DNA of 64,000 bases from Domibacillus mangrovi (GTDB lineage Bacteria; Bacillota; Bacilli; Bacillales; Domibacillaceae). The notes under the pieces were generated by a model. That model saw only the letters and a program-made list of their open reading frames with translations, searched no databases and was not told the origin of the DNA. The stretch is taken from the NCBI RefSeq assembly GCF_001906925.1, contig NZ_MRWQ01000010.1, forward strand, positions 1 through 64,000. Reading direction: 5' to 3'. Below are positions 1 to 9,283 of this stretch, one piece after another; within the stretch, counting starts at the first letter, position 1, and the number at the start of each line of letters is the position of its first letter. The position numbers were made by a program, and so were the translations under genes.

Positions 1-187
1 TCTTCGATATTATTCGGTATTAGCCACGGTTTCCCGGAGTTATCCCAATCTGCAGGGCAGGTTGCCCACGTGTGACTCACCCGTCCGCCGCTAATCTAAA
101 GGAGCAAGCTCCTTTAGATTCGCTCGACTTGCATGTATTAGGCACGCCGCCAGCGTTCGTCCTGAGCCAGGATCAAACTCTCCAAAA
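1..187 (-). rRNA. 16S ribosomal RNA, 5' end only
   Basis: Read on the minus strand this is the start of 16S rRNA: the universal AGAGTTTGATCCTGGCTCAG segment, the GACGAACGCTGGCGGCGTGC stretch and the variable V1 hairpin followed by GCGGCGGACGGGTGAGT. About 187 nt are present and the gene runs off the left edge. The exact 5' end is estimated from the Bacillus pattern (GGAGAGTTTGATC). The rRNA operon lies next to ygxA, as rrnD does in B. subtilis. Confidence 0.97.
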
Positions 188-345
188 AGTGTTTGACTTG
201 CTCATTTGTTTATCTGCAGATGACAAGCATCTGCCAGATAAAATTTAAAACTAAAACGTTGACGTTTTTATTGATTTTGTTCAGTTTTCAATGTTCAATT
301 ATGTCCTAGTGCCCTTGTTTGAAAAATCAAAACAACGACTTTCAC

Positions 346-374
346 ATTATACCAATCTGAATCAAATTGGTCAA
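346..374 (-). promoter_or_regulatory. rRNA operon promoter P2
   Basis: On the minus strand a TTGACC -35 (369-374) and a perfect TATAAT -10 (346-351) are separated by 17 nt, upstream of the 16S gene. The leader between it and the 16S carries the AAACTGAACAAAA motif typical of Bacillus rRNA leaders, near 270-290. Confidence 0.9.
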
Positions 375-433
375 GGTTTATTTCAAATTTATTTTCTCGT
401 CTGTTTGTTATACTGCTAACAGCGACGCTTATT

Positions 434-462
434 AATATAACACTTGAAATAACCTTGGTCAA
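434..462 (-). promoter_or_regulatory. rRNA operon promoter P1
   Basis: A second minus-strand promoter about 90 nt upstream of P2: TTGACC (457-462), 17-nt spacer, TATATT (434-439). Tandem promoters are the rule for Bacillus rrn operons. The rest of the 187-481 gap is leader sequence. Confidence 0.88.
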
Positions 463-481
463 TACTTTATTTCAAAAAAAA

Positions 482-1357
482 TTAACTTTCTTTATGAAGC
501 TGATAATACCGGTGGAAAACCCCTTGTCCTTTTGTTTGAACGGATACAACCCGCACAAGCTGCCGCTCAATTAGATACTCCATTAGTGTAACCAGATCAA
601 CAGAATAATGCATAACTTCTCTATGATTTAAAAGTTCATTAATGCTCCACCATTCTTTTTCCTTCATAAGAAATAGTAAATGATCGGCTCCTTTTTCTGT
701 ACGTGAATGAATTAAAAACTCGCTCGCTAAAAAAAGAAGCTCTAGTCTTTTCTTCAAATCTTCGTCGCTTGTCAGTAACTCTTCATATAACTTATAAATC
801 TCCGGCTCAATATGATGAACTTGATTCCATACAGTCAACTCTGGATAATAGCCATTTTCGATAATTGATAATCTGGCGAGATGATGTAGCGAATGCATAA
901 CATGATTATATGCGTCAAGATAATGTCCGTCCTTAAAGAAAGCTTTCCCATCTGTATAGCGTTTAATCAGCTTAGCAAACTCAATCGTCATCTTAATTTT
1001 CCGTCCATAAAAAGGGAACTCACGCATTTCAATTTTTAATTCATGAACGTATTCATTTCGATCAAACAATATACGGCCATGATACAGCCATTCAATCACT
1101 TTACGATTTGTGCCTAAAAGAAGCCATTCTTTTAATTGATTTTCTGTTACAATGTACATGGACGCCGTTTTTTCATTGCAGTCGACATAATGTTTTGTAA
1201 ATACAGCCTCCTCTGCTTCATGCACGATAATCAGAAGAATGGAATCAAAATTTTCAGTGAATGCATTATTTTGTTCAATTCTCTCAGCAACTAAAACACC
1301 GAGTGTATTTTGTTGACTTGTTCTTTCTTGATACAACGGGCGAAGAAGATCTTCCAC
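482..1357 (-). CDS. ygxA: YgxA-like nucleotidyltransferase-like protein
   Basis: A 291-residue soluble protein matching the YgxA family, annotated as nucleotidyltransferase-like; its biochemical role is not established. I see no signal peptide or membrane segment. It starts with GTG at 1357 behind GGAGGA with a 7-nt gap. It lies between the rRNA promoters and ygzB, the same place as in B. subtilis, so both position and sequence support the name. Its 3' end reaches to within 20 nt of the rrn P1 promoter, so read-through from this gene would enter the rRNA operon in the same direction. Confidence 0.85.
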   Translation of the reverse strand: MEDLLRPLYQERTSQQNTLGVLVAERIEQNNAFTENFDSILLIIVHEAEEAVFTKHYVDCNEKTASMYIVTENQLKEWLLLGTNRKVIEWLYHGRILFDRNEYVHELKIEMREFPFYGRKIKMTIEFAKLIKRYTDGKAFFKDGHYLDAYNHVMHSLHHLARLSIIENGYYPELTVWNQVHHIEPEIYKLYEELLTSDEDLKKRLELLFLASEFLIHSRTEKGADHLLFLMKEKEWWSINELLNHREVMHYSVDLVTLMEYLIERQLVRVVSVQTKGQGVFHRYYQLHKES

Positions 1358-1475
1358 AATATATTCCTCCAGACAATTTAAACGTTCGTTCAGTTAAGCT
1401 TCGACAAATATTGTCGAATACCTGCCGTAAAATATAAGGGAAATATGATATAGTGATGAATAGGAGGTTGAAACG

Positions 1476-1844
1476 ATGGCAAAAAAGTATTCAAGTAAAA
1501 TTAATAAAATACGCACATTTGCGTTGAGTCTTGTTTTCATCGGATTCGTTGTCATGTACGGGGGAATTTTCTTCCGTGAAAATTTTCTCGTAATGTCTAT
1601 TTTTATGTTGCTTGGTCTTCTCTGTATTATTTTAAGCACTGTTGTGTATTTTTGGATTGGCATGCTATCAACGAGAGCGGTGCAAGTTGTGTGCCCTACT
1701 TGCGGAAAGCCGACAAAAGTGCTCGGCCGCGTCGATATTTGCATGTACTGCAACGAACCTTTGACACTCGATCAAACACTTGAAGGGAAAGAGTTTGACG
1801 AAAATTACAACCAGAAAAAAAATTTAGACCACCCAAATGCATGA
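1476..1844 (+). CDS. ygzB: YgzB family membrane protein with zinc-ribbon-like tail
   Basis: A 122-residue protein with two predicted membrane helices (about residues 14-34 and 41-66), then a cytoplasmic tail carrying two CxxC pairs (CPTCG near 76 and CMYCN near 92) that look like a small zinc ribbon. It matches the YgzB family, whose function is unknown. The start ATG follows AGGAGGTTGAAACG. It is convergent with perR and shares a bidirectional terminator with it, an arrangement conserved in Bacillus. Confidence 0.88.
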   Translation: MAKKYSSKINKIRTFALSLVFIGFVVMYGGIFFRENFLVMSIFMLLGLLCIILSTVVYFWIGMLSTRAVQVVCPTCGKPTKVLGRVDICMYCNEPLTLDQTLEGKEFDENYNQKKNLDHPNA

Positions 1845-1880
1845 AAAACCTCCATCCCGATTTGGGATTGGAGGTTTTTT
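1845..1880. terminator. Bidirectional terminator between ygzB and perR
   Basis: An inverted repeat AACCTCCATCCC / GGGATTGGAGGTT around a short GATTT loop, with A-run and T-run on opposite flanks, so it can stop transcription from both convergent genes. Confidence 0.85.
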
Positions 1881-2337
1881 AATGCAAATCTTTATTGCTG
1901 CAGTCTGGGCATCTTCCGTAAATCTCCATTCGGTGATGACTAATTTCAAAGCCCGTAACATGAGATGCGAACTGTTCAACTTCATCCAAACCCGGATAGT
2001 GAAAATCCACAATTTTGTTGCATGATTCGCAAATGACATGATAATGTTCAGTCGTAATGAAATCAAACCGGCTTGATGTATCCCCGTACGTCAATTCTCT
2101 CACAAGACCTATTTCTCGGAATACGCGCAAATTATTGTATACAGTCGCAACACTCATGTTAGGAAACGTTCCTTCAAGTGCTTTATAAATATCGTCAGCC
2201 GTTGGATGTGTCATTGAATCGACTAGAAATTCAAGAATTGCATGACGCTGCGGTGTAATACGAACACCCGTCTGCTTCAGCGTGTCAAGTGCGTCTTTCA
2301 ACTGCTCATGTGATTCATGGACATGTGTGTGTGACAT
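1879..2337 (-). CDS. perR: Peroxide-responsive repressor PerR (Fur family)
   Basis: Metal-dependent repressor that senses H2O2 by iron-catalysed histidine oxidation and controls peroxide defence and iron/haem genes. The winged helix carries [13 protein letters not shown]; the structural zinc site is CESC plus CPDC; the HYHVIC and HHRMEIYG segments supply regulatory metal ligands. The longest frame starts at 2343, but the SD (GAGGTG) abuts that ATG, while the ATG at 2337 sits 7 nt downstream and is preferred (152 residues). The N-terminus is His-rich ([10 protein letters not shown]) and about 7 residues longer than in B. subtilis. It is probably autoregulated through the Per box at 2377. Confidence 0.96.
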   Translation of the reverse strand: MSHTHVHESHEQLKDALDTLKQTGVRITPQRHAILEFLVDSMTHPTADDIYKALEGTFPNMSVATVYNNLRVFREIGLVRELTYGDTSSRFDFITTEHYHVICESCNKIVDFHYPGLDEVEQFASHVTGFEISHHRMEIYGRCPDCSNKDLH

Positions 2338-2376
2338 CAACATGCACCTCTTTTCTTCCTGATAAGGAATGTTACT

Positions 2377-2391
2377 TTATAATCCTTATAA
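2377..2391. promoter_or_regulatory. Per box of perR
   Basis: TTATAATCCTTATAA matches the consensus TTATAATnATTATAA with one mismatch. It lies just downstream of the perR -10, where bound PerR would block transcription. Confidence 0.85.
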
Positions 2392-2393
2392 AC

Positions 2394-2423
2394 AGTGTAC
2401 TAACAGAAACCCATGTTTGTCAA
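2394..2423 (-). promoter_or_regulatory. perR promoter
   Basis: Minus strand TTGACA (2418-2423), 18-nt spacer, TACACT (2394-2399), followed at once by the Per box. Confidence 0.65.
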
Positions 2424-2458
2424 TGAAAAAGAATAACCAGCTGAGCGTCGACTCTCAA

Positions 2459-3406
2459 TTAATACCCTTTCCTGATATCAAGAATATTTTGATAATCTCC
2501 CCCCTCTTTGAAACAGATTAAGTTATGTTCAAAAATCGCCATTGCCCGTGGAATATATGCTTTCGTAATGCTTGATATGTGTGGTGTAACCGTCATGTTT
2601 CCATGACGCCAAAACGGATGGCCTTCTGGTAGCGGTTCAAGCGCAAACACATCAAGATACGCATGTGCAATTTCCTCATCATTAATAGCTGACAACAGTA
2701 TATGCTCTGATACGACATCGCCCCGGCCAATACTAATAAATGCCGCTGTCTGCTTCATCGCTTCAAAATGCTCCCGATGCAACACACCAACTGTCTCAGG
2801 CGTACTCGGCAAAACCCCAATGACAAAGTCCGCTTCCTTCACGGCTTCCTCTAATTCGCTCATTTGAAAAATACGATCAAATTCATCAACAGAACGCCCG
2901 CTTCGATTGACGCCTGCTGTTGTCATCCGAAATGCTTTGCATAAACGGGCAATTTCTTGACCAATTGCCCCCGTACCAAGAATAGCCACTTCTTTTCCCG
3001 CCAGTTCCTGTAATGGCAACTCTTTATTCCACGTCTCTGATTTTTCCAACACACTGAGTTCCGGAAAACGTTTAACGTGATTTAGCATCAAACCGAGGGT
3101 GAATTCCGCCATCGGTATTTTATGGATACCACGTGAAGTTGTCACAAAGATATCTCGATCTTCAATTGCTCCAAGTGGCATGTCCTCAATACCCGCAGAT
3201 GCGACCATAATCCACTTTAACGACCGGCACTGCCCGATTATGTCTTCCGTCAAATCGGTGCCGAATGTGACAATTATTTCAGCATCTTGCAACACATCAT
3301 TCGCTTCCTTTATATTTTTATAGAATGAAAAAGATTCCTCTGAAAATTTCCTTTGAATATCCGCTTGAATGGTCCGTGGCGGACGAAATGTAAAGACAAT
3401 GTTCAC
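2459..3406 (-). CDS. D-2-hydroxyacid dehydrogenase
   Basis: A 315-residue NAD(P)-dependent oxidoreductase of the D-2-hydroxyacid dehydrogenase family (phosphoglycerate/glyoxylate/D-lactate type). The nucleotide-binding motif GTGAIGQEIA lies near residue 142. The catalytic triad is visible as Arg in SIGRGDVV, Glu in ALEPLPEGHPF and His in VTPHISS. The substrate cannot be told. It starts with GTG at 3406 behind CCAGGA. It lies between perR and bcp in the same orientation, but an extended hairpin in its leader separates it from bcp. Confidence 0.88.
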   Translation of the reverse strand: MNIVFTFRPPRTIQADIQRKFSEESFSFYKNIKEANDVLQDAEIIVTFGTDLTEDIIGQCRSLKWIMVASAGIEDMPLGAIEDRDIFVTTSRGIHKIPMAEFTLGLMLNHVKRFPELSVLEKSETWNKELPLQELAGKEVAILGTGAIGQEIARLCKAFRMTTAGVNRSGRSVDEFDRIFQMSELEEAVKEADFVIGVLPSTPETVGVLHREHFEAMKQTAAFISIGRGDVVSEHILLSAINDEEIAHAYLDVFALEPLPEGHPFWRHGNMTVTPHISSITKAYIPRAMAIFEHNLICFKEGGDYQNILDIRKGY

Positions 3407-3412
3407 CCGTTT

Positions 3413-3488
3413 ATCCTGGTTAAGTTACAATATGAAAAATCATCACATATCTTCGTAGAACATGATATGTTCGAAATATAACCAGGAT
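3413..3488 (-). promoter_or_regulatory. Leader hairpin that pairs with the dehydrogenase SD
   Basis: A 10-bp perfect inverted repeat (3413-3422 with 3479-3488) encloses a 7-bp one (3445-3451 with 3464-3470). On the minus strand the inner part of the outer 3' arm is CCAGGAT, which is the ribosome binding site of the dehydrogenase, so the folded form would hide it. A second strong SD-like run (AAAGGAGGTGA) lies just upstream with no well-spaced start codon after it. Confidence 0.5.
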
Positions 3489-3598
3489 TCACCTCCTTTG
3501 AAAATGATTAGTAAAAATAATAAATAATAGAAAATGCTGATATTAATTGAATACTTATGTTTTTTTAAGATTAAGTGTGAAAACGATTTAACGTTCCT

Positions 3599-4069
3599 TC
3601 ATTCATTTAGTTCTTTCACAGCCTGTAACGTTTTTTCCACATGTCCTTTTACACGTACTTTTCGCCACTCTTTTGCAACGATACCTTCTTTATTAATTAA
3701 AAATGTTGATCGCTCAATGCCCATATATTCTTTCCCAAAGTTTTTCTTCAGTGTCCATACACCATACAATGCTGCTGCTACCTGATCTTCGTCCGCAAGC
3801 AGTGTAAATGGAAGTCTATGTTTTTCAATAAACTTTTGATGGCGTGCTGCAGGATCTGGACTAATGCCTAGAATTACCGTTTCTAATGTTGAGAATTCAC
3901 TGTATTGATCACGGAAATCACATGCTTCGGTCGTACATCCCGGTGTCATATCTTTCGGATAAAAATAAAGCAAGACATTTTTCCCTTTAAAATCTGCGAT
4001 ATTTACCATATCTCCATTCTGATCCGGCAACGTAAATATCGGTGCCGGCTGTCCTGTTAATTCCGCCAT
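3599..4069 (-). CDS. bcp: Thioredoxin-dependent peroxiredoxin Bcp
   Basis: Atypical 2-Cys peroxiredoxin (BCP/PrxQ subfamily) that reduces H2O2 and organic hydroperoxides using thioredoxin. The 156-residue protein has the TPGCTTEAC motif, with peroxidatic Cys45 and resolving Cys50 five residues apart as expected of PrxQ. The start follows GGGGAG. Position between perR and gsaB matches B. subtilis ygaF. It is divergent from gsaB. Confidence 0.95.
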   Translation of the reverse strand: MAELTGQPAPIFTLPDQNGDMVNIADFKGKNVLLYFYPKDMTPGCTTEACDFRDQYSEFSTLETVILGISPDPAARHQKFIEKHRLPFTLLADEDQVAAALYGVWTLKKNFGKEYMGIERSTFLINKEGIVAKEWRKVRVKGHVEKTLQAVKELNE

Positions 4070-4231
4070 GATAAATCTCCCCTTTTTCTTTTAAGAGTAG
4101 CGAATCTGCTGAAAAATGGCAACTTCATGTTCACACAACGCCGCTCCTTTAATCTTGGATCATGATTGATTCCTTTTTTAATGAGGATTACAATAGAAAA
4201 AGACGATTTAATCAGGAGGCTTTATAATAGA

Positions 4232-5524
4232 ATGAATTTTTCTAAGTCGGATGTTTTACATGAAGAAGCACTTAAACATATTGTCGGCGGAGTAAACAGT
4301 CCGTCACGATCGTACAAGGCAGTCGGCGGCGGCGCACCGGTGGCGATGGATCGCGGAGACGGTGCGTATTTTTATGATGTAGATGGCAATAAATATATCG
4401 ACTATCTTGCCGCATATGGACCGATTATTACTGGCCATGCGCATCCTCACATTACGGAAGCAATTACACAAGCCGCGCAAACTGGCGTTTTATTCGGAAC
4501 GCCGACACAGCATGAAGTGACATTTGCCAAAAAACTGAAGCGTGCGATGCCGGCCCTCGACAAAGTTCGCTTTGTCAACAGCGGCACAGAAGCGGTCATG
4601 ACAACAATCCGTGTAGCAAGGGCGTATACGGGGCGCGATAAAATTATTAAATTTGCTGGCTGTTATCATGGACATTCTGACCTTGTCCTTGTGGCAGCCG
4701 GCAGCGGGCCATCGACTCTTGGCACACCTGATTCTGCCGGTGTACCTAAAAGCATCGCCCAGGAAGTCATTACCGTACCCTTTAATAAAACAGAACCATT
4801 AAAAGAAGCGCTTGAAAAATGGGGCGACAATGTAGCAGCTGTGATGATTGAGCCCATTGTTGGTAACTTCGGCATTGTCCAACCGAATAAAGGTTTTTTA
4901 GAAGAAGTGAAAAGGCTGACGCACGAAGCAGGCGCTCTTCTCATTTTTGATGAAGTCATTTCAGCGTTCCGTTTTATGTACGGAGGTGCACAAGACCTGC
5001 TTGGCATTACACCTGATTTAACAGCTCTCGGCAAAATTATTGGCGGTGGATTACCAATTGGTGCATATGGCGGCCGAGCAGATATTATGGAAAGTGTCGC
5101 GCCGCTCGGACCAGCGTATCAAGCCGGAACGATGGCCGGTAACCCTGCATCAATGCTTGCTGGCATTGCCTGTTTGGAAATTATCGAGCAGGACGGCGTA
5201 TACGATGAACTTGATCGGCTCGGAGCGATTTTAGAAGATGGATTAATGAATGCCGCAAAAAAAGCTGGCGTGACAGTGACGATCAACCGTCTAAAAGGTG
5301 CTCTCACCATTTATTTCACTGATCAAAAAGTGGAAAACTATGATCAGGCAGAAGCGACAGACGGTGAACAGTTCGCTCACTTCTTTAAAGAAATGCTACG
5401 CCGTGGTGTTAATTTAGCTCCATCTAAATATGAAGCCTGGTTTTTAACAACTGCACATACAGAAGAGGACATTCGCAAAACGATTCAAATAGCGGAAGAA
5501 GCTTTCATTGCCTTAACAAACTAA
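4232..5524 (+). CDS. gsaB: Glutamate-1-semialdehyde 2,1-aminomutase
   Basis: PLP enzyme of the C5 haem pathway that converts glutamate-1-semialdehyde to 5-aminolevulinate. The fold-type I aminotransferase signature is clear: [35 protein letters not shown] and the PLP lysine in [12 protein letters not shown]. The frame is open from 4166, but the ATG at 4232 behind AGGAGG (12-nt gap) gives 430 residues, the family length. This is the GsaB (HemL2) paralogue by position next to bcp and perR; B. subtilis has a second copy, hemL, in the hem operon. Confidence 0.93.
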   Translation: MNFSKSDVLHEEALKHIVGGVNSPSRSYKAVGGGAPVAMDRGDGAYFYDVDGNKYIDYLAAYGPIITGHAHPHITEAITQAAQTGVLFGTPTQHEVTFAKKLKRAMPALDKVRFVNSGTEAVMTTIRVARAYTGRDKIIKFAGCYHGHSDLVLVAAGSGPSTLGTPDSAGVPKSIAQEVITVPFNKTEPLKEALEKWGDNVAAVMIEPIVGNFGIVQPNKGFLEEVKRLTHEAGALLIFDEVISAFRFMYGGAQDLLGITPDLTALGKIIGGGLPIGAYGGRADIMESVAPLGPAYQAGTMAGNPASMLAGIACLEIIEQDGVYDELDRLGAILEDGLMNAAKKAGVTVTINRLKGALTIYFTDQKVENYDQAEATDGEQFAHFFKEMLRRGVNLAPSKYEAWFLTTAHTEEDIRKTIQIAEEAFIALTN

Positions 5525-5533
5525 AAATAAACG

Positions 5534-5568
5534 GACAGGCGTCCATTAAAACGGGCGCCTGTCTTTTT
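5534..5568 (+). terminator. gsaB terminator
   Basis: Stem GACAGGCG / CGCCTGTC followed by a T-run, 10 nt after the gsaB stop codon. Confidence 0.88.
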
Positions 5569-5582
5569 ATTTGTTCTTTCGC

Positions 5583-5611
5583 TTGATTTCCCACCCTATC
5601 CGTTGTATAGT
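5583..5611 (+). promoter_or_regulatory. Promoter of ygaE-like gene
   Basis: TTGATT (5583-5588), 17-nt spacer, TATAGT (5606-5611), directly after the gsaB terminator and about 78 nt before the chosen start codon. Confidence 0.65.
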
Positions 5612-5688
5612 ACAGTTTGTTTGATTTGCCGGCAAGCGTAGTAAACAGACGTAAATACAGTATTATCAGAAAGGAAGCTTTTTATAAA

Positions 5689-6765
5689 ATGAAGCTTGGT
5701 GCCCGCATTTTCAAAACGGGAATTGCCATTGTTTTAGCGCTTTACATAGCAGAGTTTCTTGAATTGCCTTCACCAGTTTTCGCTGGGATTGCGGCTGTCT
5801 TTGCTATCCAGCCAAATATTTACCGCTCCTATTTAACCGTTATTGAACAAATTCAAGCGAATATTATAGGTGCTGGCATTGCGATTTTATTCGTTTTATT
5901 GTTCGGTAATCATATTATTATTGTTGGCCTGGCATCGATTATTGCAATTATTCTTCTGCTGAAATTTAATCTTGAAAAATCTGTCGGCCTTGCTCTTGTA
6001 ACGATCATCGCCATTATGGAAGTACAAAATGACCAGTTTGTGCAGTTTTCATTGATTCGTCTGTTTAATATTTCGATCGGTGTTGCATCATCATTTCTCG
6101 TCAACCTCGTCTTTTTGCCACCGAAATATGAAACAAAATTGTTTTTTTCAATTAATCAAGTAACAGAAGATATTTTAATGTGGATTCGTCTTACGTCACG
6201 TAATGCTTCTGAATCTCCTTTGTTGAAAAAAGACATGATCAAACAGCGTGAAAAGATCCTGAAAATTGACCAAATGTTTTTATTGTATAAAGAAGATCGT
6301 ACGCCTTTCAAAAAAGACCTCCGGGCAAAAAAAAGAAAAATCGTTTTGTATAGAAAATTGATTTTAACGACTCGCCGAAGCTTGGATATTTTACAAAGAC
6401 TTAATCAATCTGAAAATGAACTGCACCATTTAAATCCTAACCTGCAGCGGACCTTACAGGATCATCTTGACTGTCTGATCAGCTATCATGAGCATTTGCT
6501 GCTTCGTTTTATCGGTAAAGCAAAAAAGACAGAAACGTCAGAAAATTTATTTGAACCGTTCATGAGCCGCGATGAATTTATGTATCTATTTGCGGATAAG
6601 ATTTATAAAAGGAATGAAGAAGAAATAGCGTCGTCGATTCGTCTGCTTCATATCGTTTCATCTATTCTCGAATACGGCGAAAAACTGGAGCATCTCGATC
6701 ATTTAATGACGAGCTTTTATAAATATCACAAAGATGATGAAGTACCTGAGTATGAAGAAGAGTGA
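5689..6765 (+). CDS. ygaE: Aromatic acid exporter (ArAE/FUSC) family membrane protein
   Basis: A 358-residue protein with an N-terminal block of hydrophobic helices (about residues 8-145) and a charged cytoplasmic C-terminal domain, the layout of the Bacillus ArAE_1/DUF939 family. Transport of small aromatic acids is inferred from the family only. The open frame begins at a TTG at 5617, but the ATG at 5689 behind AAAGGAAG gives the family length. It matches B. subtilis ygaE in position between gsaB and ygaD. Confidence 0.82.
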   Translation: MKLGARIFKTGIAIVLALYIAEFLELPSPVFAGIAAVFAIQPNIYRSYLTVIEQIQANIIGAGIAILFVLLFGNHIIIVGLASIIAIILLLKFNLEKSVGLALVTIIAIMEVQNDQFVQFSLIRLFNISIGVASSFLVNLVFLPPKYETKLFFSINQVTEDILMWIRLTSRNASESPLLKKDMIKQREKILKIDQMFLLYKEDRTPFKKDLRAKKRKIVLYRKLILTTRRSLDILQRLNQSENELHHLNPNLQRTLQDHLDCLISYHEHLLLRFIGKAKKTETSENLFEPFMSRDEFMYLFADKIYKRNEEEIASSIRLLHIVSSILEYGEKLEHLDHLMTSFYKYHKDDEVPEYEEE

Positions 6766-6768
6766 TCA

Positions 6769-6798
6769 AAAGCCATGCCGGTTGCCGGCATGGCTTTC
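6769..6798. terminator. Bidirectional terminator ygaE / ygaD
   Basis: Ten-bp stem GCCATGCCGG / CCGGCATGGC with a 3-nt loop and A/T runs on both sides, between two convergent genes. Confidence 0.85.
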
Positions 6799-8546
6799 TA
6801 ATGATCCAATTGCTGCACCTGAAACAGTTTCCAGTAGCCACCCTGTTTCTTCATTAATTCTACATGTGTACCGTCTTCGATCACTTCACCATGTTCAATT
6901 AAAATAATTCGATCTGCATGCGTGATCGTTGACAAACGGTGCGCAACGATGAATGTCGTCCGTGTTTTGGCCAGTTTTTCAATGGCCTCTTGAATTAAAT
7001 GTTCACTTTCTAAATCAAGCGCCGATGTAGCTTCATCTAAAATAAGCAATGGTGGATTTTTCAAAAATACACGTGCAATGGCCACACGCTGCTTTTGACC
7101 GCCGGACAGCTTCACACCCCGCTCACCCACTTTTGTTTCATATCCTTCTGGAAGTGCCATAATAAAATCATGCGCATTGGCCGCTTTTGCGGCAGCAACA
7201 ACATCTTCTTTCGTCGCATCCGGCCGGCCAAGTAAAATATTTTCCCGCACCGACTCACTGAACAATATATTGTCCTGTAAAACCATCCCGATTTTATCTC
7301 GCAGCGATCGTACTTCAAAGTCACGAATATCCGTCCCATCAAGTAAAATACGGCCGCCTGTTACATCGTAAAAACGGGGAATAAGGCTAACCAACGATGA
7401 TTTTCCGCCACCGCTCATCCCAACAAGTGCCACGGTCTCCCCAGCCTTCACATGTAAATGAACATCACGTAAAACAGGAGCATTTTCTTCGTCATATTGA
7501 AATTCAACATGGTCAAAAACAAGGTCCCCGTCCACATTATGGCATTCAATCGCATCTTTTTTATCGGTCACATCATATTTTTCATCAAGCAATTCAAACA
7601 TGCGGTCCATTGATGCAATGGCTTGTGTGAGTGTTGTCGATGAATTGACAAGGCGGCGAAGCGGATTATAAAGACGGTCAATATACGCAATAAAAGCTGC
7701 CATTGTACCGACTGTTAAATTTCCTTCAATAACTTGCACACCCGCATACCCAATGACAAGGAGCGGTGCAATATCAGTAATCGTGTTGACGACTGCAAAA
7801 GCCTTCGCATTCCAGGCCGTCTGATTAAGTGCTTTTTGCAAAAAGTTTTGATTATGTTTTTGGAAACGCTCCTGCTCAACTGGTTCAATGGCGAAGCTTT
7901 TAATGACTGACATTCCTTGCACGCGCTCATGCAAATGACTTTGCACTTCTGCGAGTGCCTGTGAGCGGACACGCGTTAAATGGCGCAAGTTTCCGAAAAA
8001 GTATTTAACGGACAATGCATAAAATGGAAAGACAATCAGTGCAACAAGTGTCAATTTTACGTCCATTGTCATCATAATAGCTGCTGCTATCACAATTGTC
8101 GCACCGTCAAGCCAGACGTTCATCAGCCCGGTAATGACAAAGTTTTTTGTCTGCTCCACATCATTAATGATACGGGAAATAACTTCGCCAGCTCTTGTAT
8201 TTGCATAATATTTAAAACTAAGCTGCTGAATATGCGCAAATAGCCGGTCACGAATGTCATATAAAATTTTACTGCCTGTCCACTGGGCAAAATACTGACG
8301 GTAATACTCAACCGGATAACGGACAATGACAAATAAAACGAGCATCATGCCGATCAGCCAGTATAGCTGATTTTTTTTCTCCACTATCGTCATTGCCCCG
8401 TTGCCGATAATGTCATCAATGACATATTTGATGATGATCGGAAGCAAAAGTGGAATGCCAAATTTAACAATACCAATTAATAATGTACCAGCAATTGGCC
8501 ATTTGTATGGTTTGACAAATTGCATATATCTTTTAATAACCCCCAT
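6798..8546 (-). CDS. ygaD: ABC transporter, fused permease and ATPase (MsbA/YgaD type)
   Basis: A 582-residue half-transporter exporter: six membrane helices in residues 1-310, then a nucleotide-binding domain. Visible motifs are Walker A (GMSGGGKSS near 376), the signature LSGGQKQR, Walker B with D-loop ([12 protein letters not shown]) and the H-loop (VAHRLST). It probably works as a homodimer exporting lipids or drugs; the substrate is unknown. Position next to ygaE and ygaC matches B. subtilis ygaD. Confidence 0.9.
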   Translation of the reverse strand: MGVIKRYMQFVKPYKWPIAGTLLIGIVKFGIPLLLPIIIKYVIDDIIGNGAMTIVEKKNQLYWLIGMMLVLFVIVRYPVEYYRQYFAQWTGSKILYDIRDRLFAHIQQLSFKYYANTRAGEVISRIINDVEQTKNFVITGLMNVWLDGATIVIAAAIMMTMDVKLTLVALIVFPFYALSVKYFFGNLRHLTRVRSQALAEVQSHLHERVQGMSVIKSFAIEPVEQERFQKHNQNFLQKALNQTAWNAKAFAVVNTITDIAPLLVIGYAGVQVIEGNLTVGTMAAFIAYIDRLYNPLRRLVNSSTTLTQAIASMDRMFELLDEKYDVTDKKDAIECHNVDGDLVFDHVEFQYDEENAPVLRDVHLHVKAGETVALVGMSGGGKSSLVSLIPRFYDVTGGRILLDGTDIRDFEVRSLRDKIGMVLQDNILFSESVRENILLGRPDATKEDVVAAAKAANAHDFIMALPEGYETKVGERGVKLSGGQKQRVAIARVFLKNPPLLILDEATSALDLESEHLIQEAIEKLAKTRTTFIVAHRLSTITHADRIILIEHGEVIEDGTHVELMKKQGGYWKLFQVQQLDH

Positions 8547-8572
8547 CTAACTGCCTCCTTTTCTAAACAACG

Positions 8573-8598
8573 AAAAAACCTGTTGAATCCTCAACAGG
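8573..8598 (-). terminator. ygaC terminator
   Basis: Minus strand stem CCTGTTGA / TCAACAGG with a 4-nt loop followed by six T, 4 nt beyond the ygaC stop codon. Confidence 0.88.
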
Positions 8599-8601
8599 CA
8601 T

Positions 8602-9132
8602 TCAGCGGCACAATTGTGAATACTTTCCGTACCATCGGTCAATAAAACCAGGCGTAAATGGACCTTTCTGTTGTTCAATTAAGGTCAGCAAGTGATCCAT
8701 ATTACGTCGTAAAATTTTATCAATCACTTCCGGATAATTCATTTCACGGCTGTGCTGTCTGTACTCGTCTTCATCAAGTAAAATGTAGGTCATATCCGGG
8801 AAAACCTTTACGTCAAGGTCGTAATCAATATACTTGAGCGCACCTTGGTCAAACACGAACGGTGAACTAATGTTGCAATAGTAATGAATACCGTCTGCAC
8901 GGAGCATTCCGATTACATTAAACCATTTACGTGTGTGAAAATAACAGATCGCCGGCTCCCGTGTGACCCATGTTCGTCCATCTGATTCTGTTACAATCGT
9001 CCGGTCATTTCCGCCAATCACAATATTTTCAGTTGCTTTTACGACAACTGTTTCTTCCCACACCCGATGAATGTGGCCATTATGTTTGTAACTGTGAATC
9101 TGCACTGATTCACCTTCTGCAGGAATCGCCAT
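8602..9132 (-). CDS. ygaC: YgaC/Ntdp-like nucleoside tri-/diphosphatase, DUF402
   Basis: A 176-residue DUF402 (UPF0374) protein. A Staphylococcus aureus relative is reported as a nucleoside tri- and diphosphatase, so a nucleotide phosphohydrolase role is plausible here. The conserved core lies in residues 55-145, with acidic residues in [14 protein letters not shown] and LLDEDEY as likely metal ligands. The start follows GGGGACAACG. A TATAAT -10-like element at 9207-9212 is its likely promoter. Synteny with ygaD supports the name. Confidence 0.83.
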   Translation of the reverse strand: MAIPAEGESVQIHSYKHNGHIHRVWEETVVVKATENIVIGGNDRTIVTESDGRTWVTREPAICYFHTRKWFNVIGMLRADGIHYYCNISSPFVFDQGALKYIDYDLDVKVFPDMTYILLDEDEYRQHSREMNYPEVIDKILRRNMDHLLTLIEQQKGPFTPGFIDRWYGKYSQLCR

Positions 9133-9240
9133 CGTTGTCCCCTACTTTCTAGCGTCGCGTGCTTTTTCTATTTCCTTTTGCACGGACGGTGAAACATTCA
9201 TGTCTTATTATACCGATTTACGGCAGAAATGAAAACAAAT

Positions 9241-9271
9241 GAAGCCCCGGCCATTTGGCCAGAGCTTCATT
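9241..9271 (-). terminator. sspE terminator
   Basis: Minus strand stem GAAGCTCTGGCC / GGCCGGGGCTTC, complete only with two G-U pairs on this strand, followed by a T-rich stretch. Confidence 0.8.
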
Positions 9272-9283
9272 TACATTCTTTTA

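Noticed and set aside
9142-9201. 19-codon minus-strand ORF before ygaC (MNVSPSVQKEIEKARDARK)
   Set aside because: Its ATG lies only 5 nt after a TATAAT, leaving no room for an SD; more likely part of the ygaC leader.
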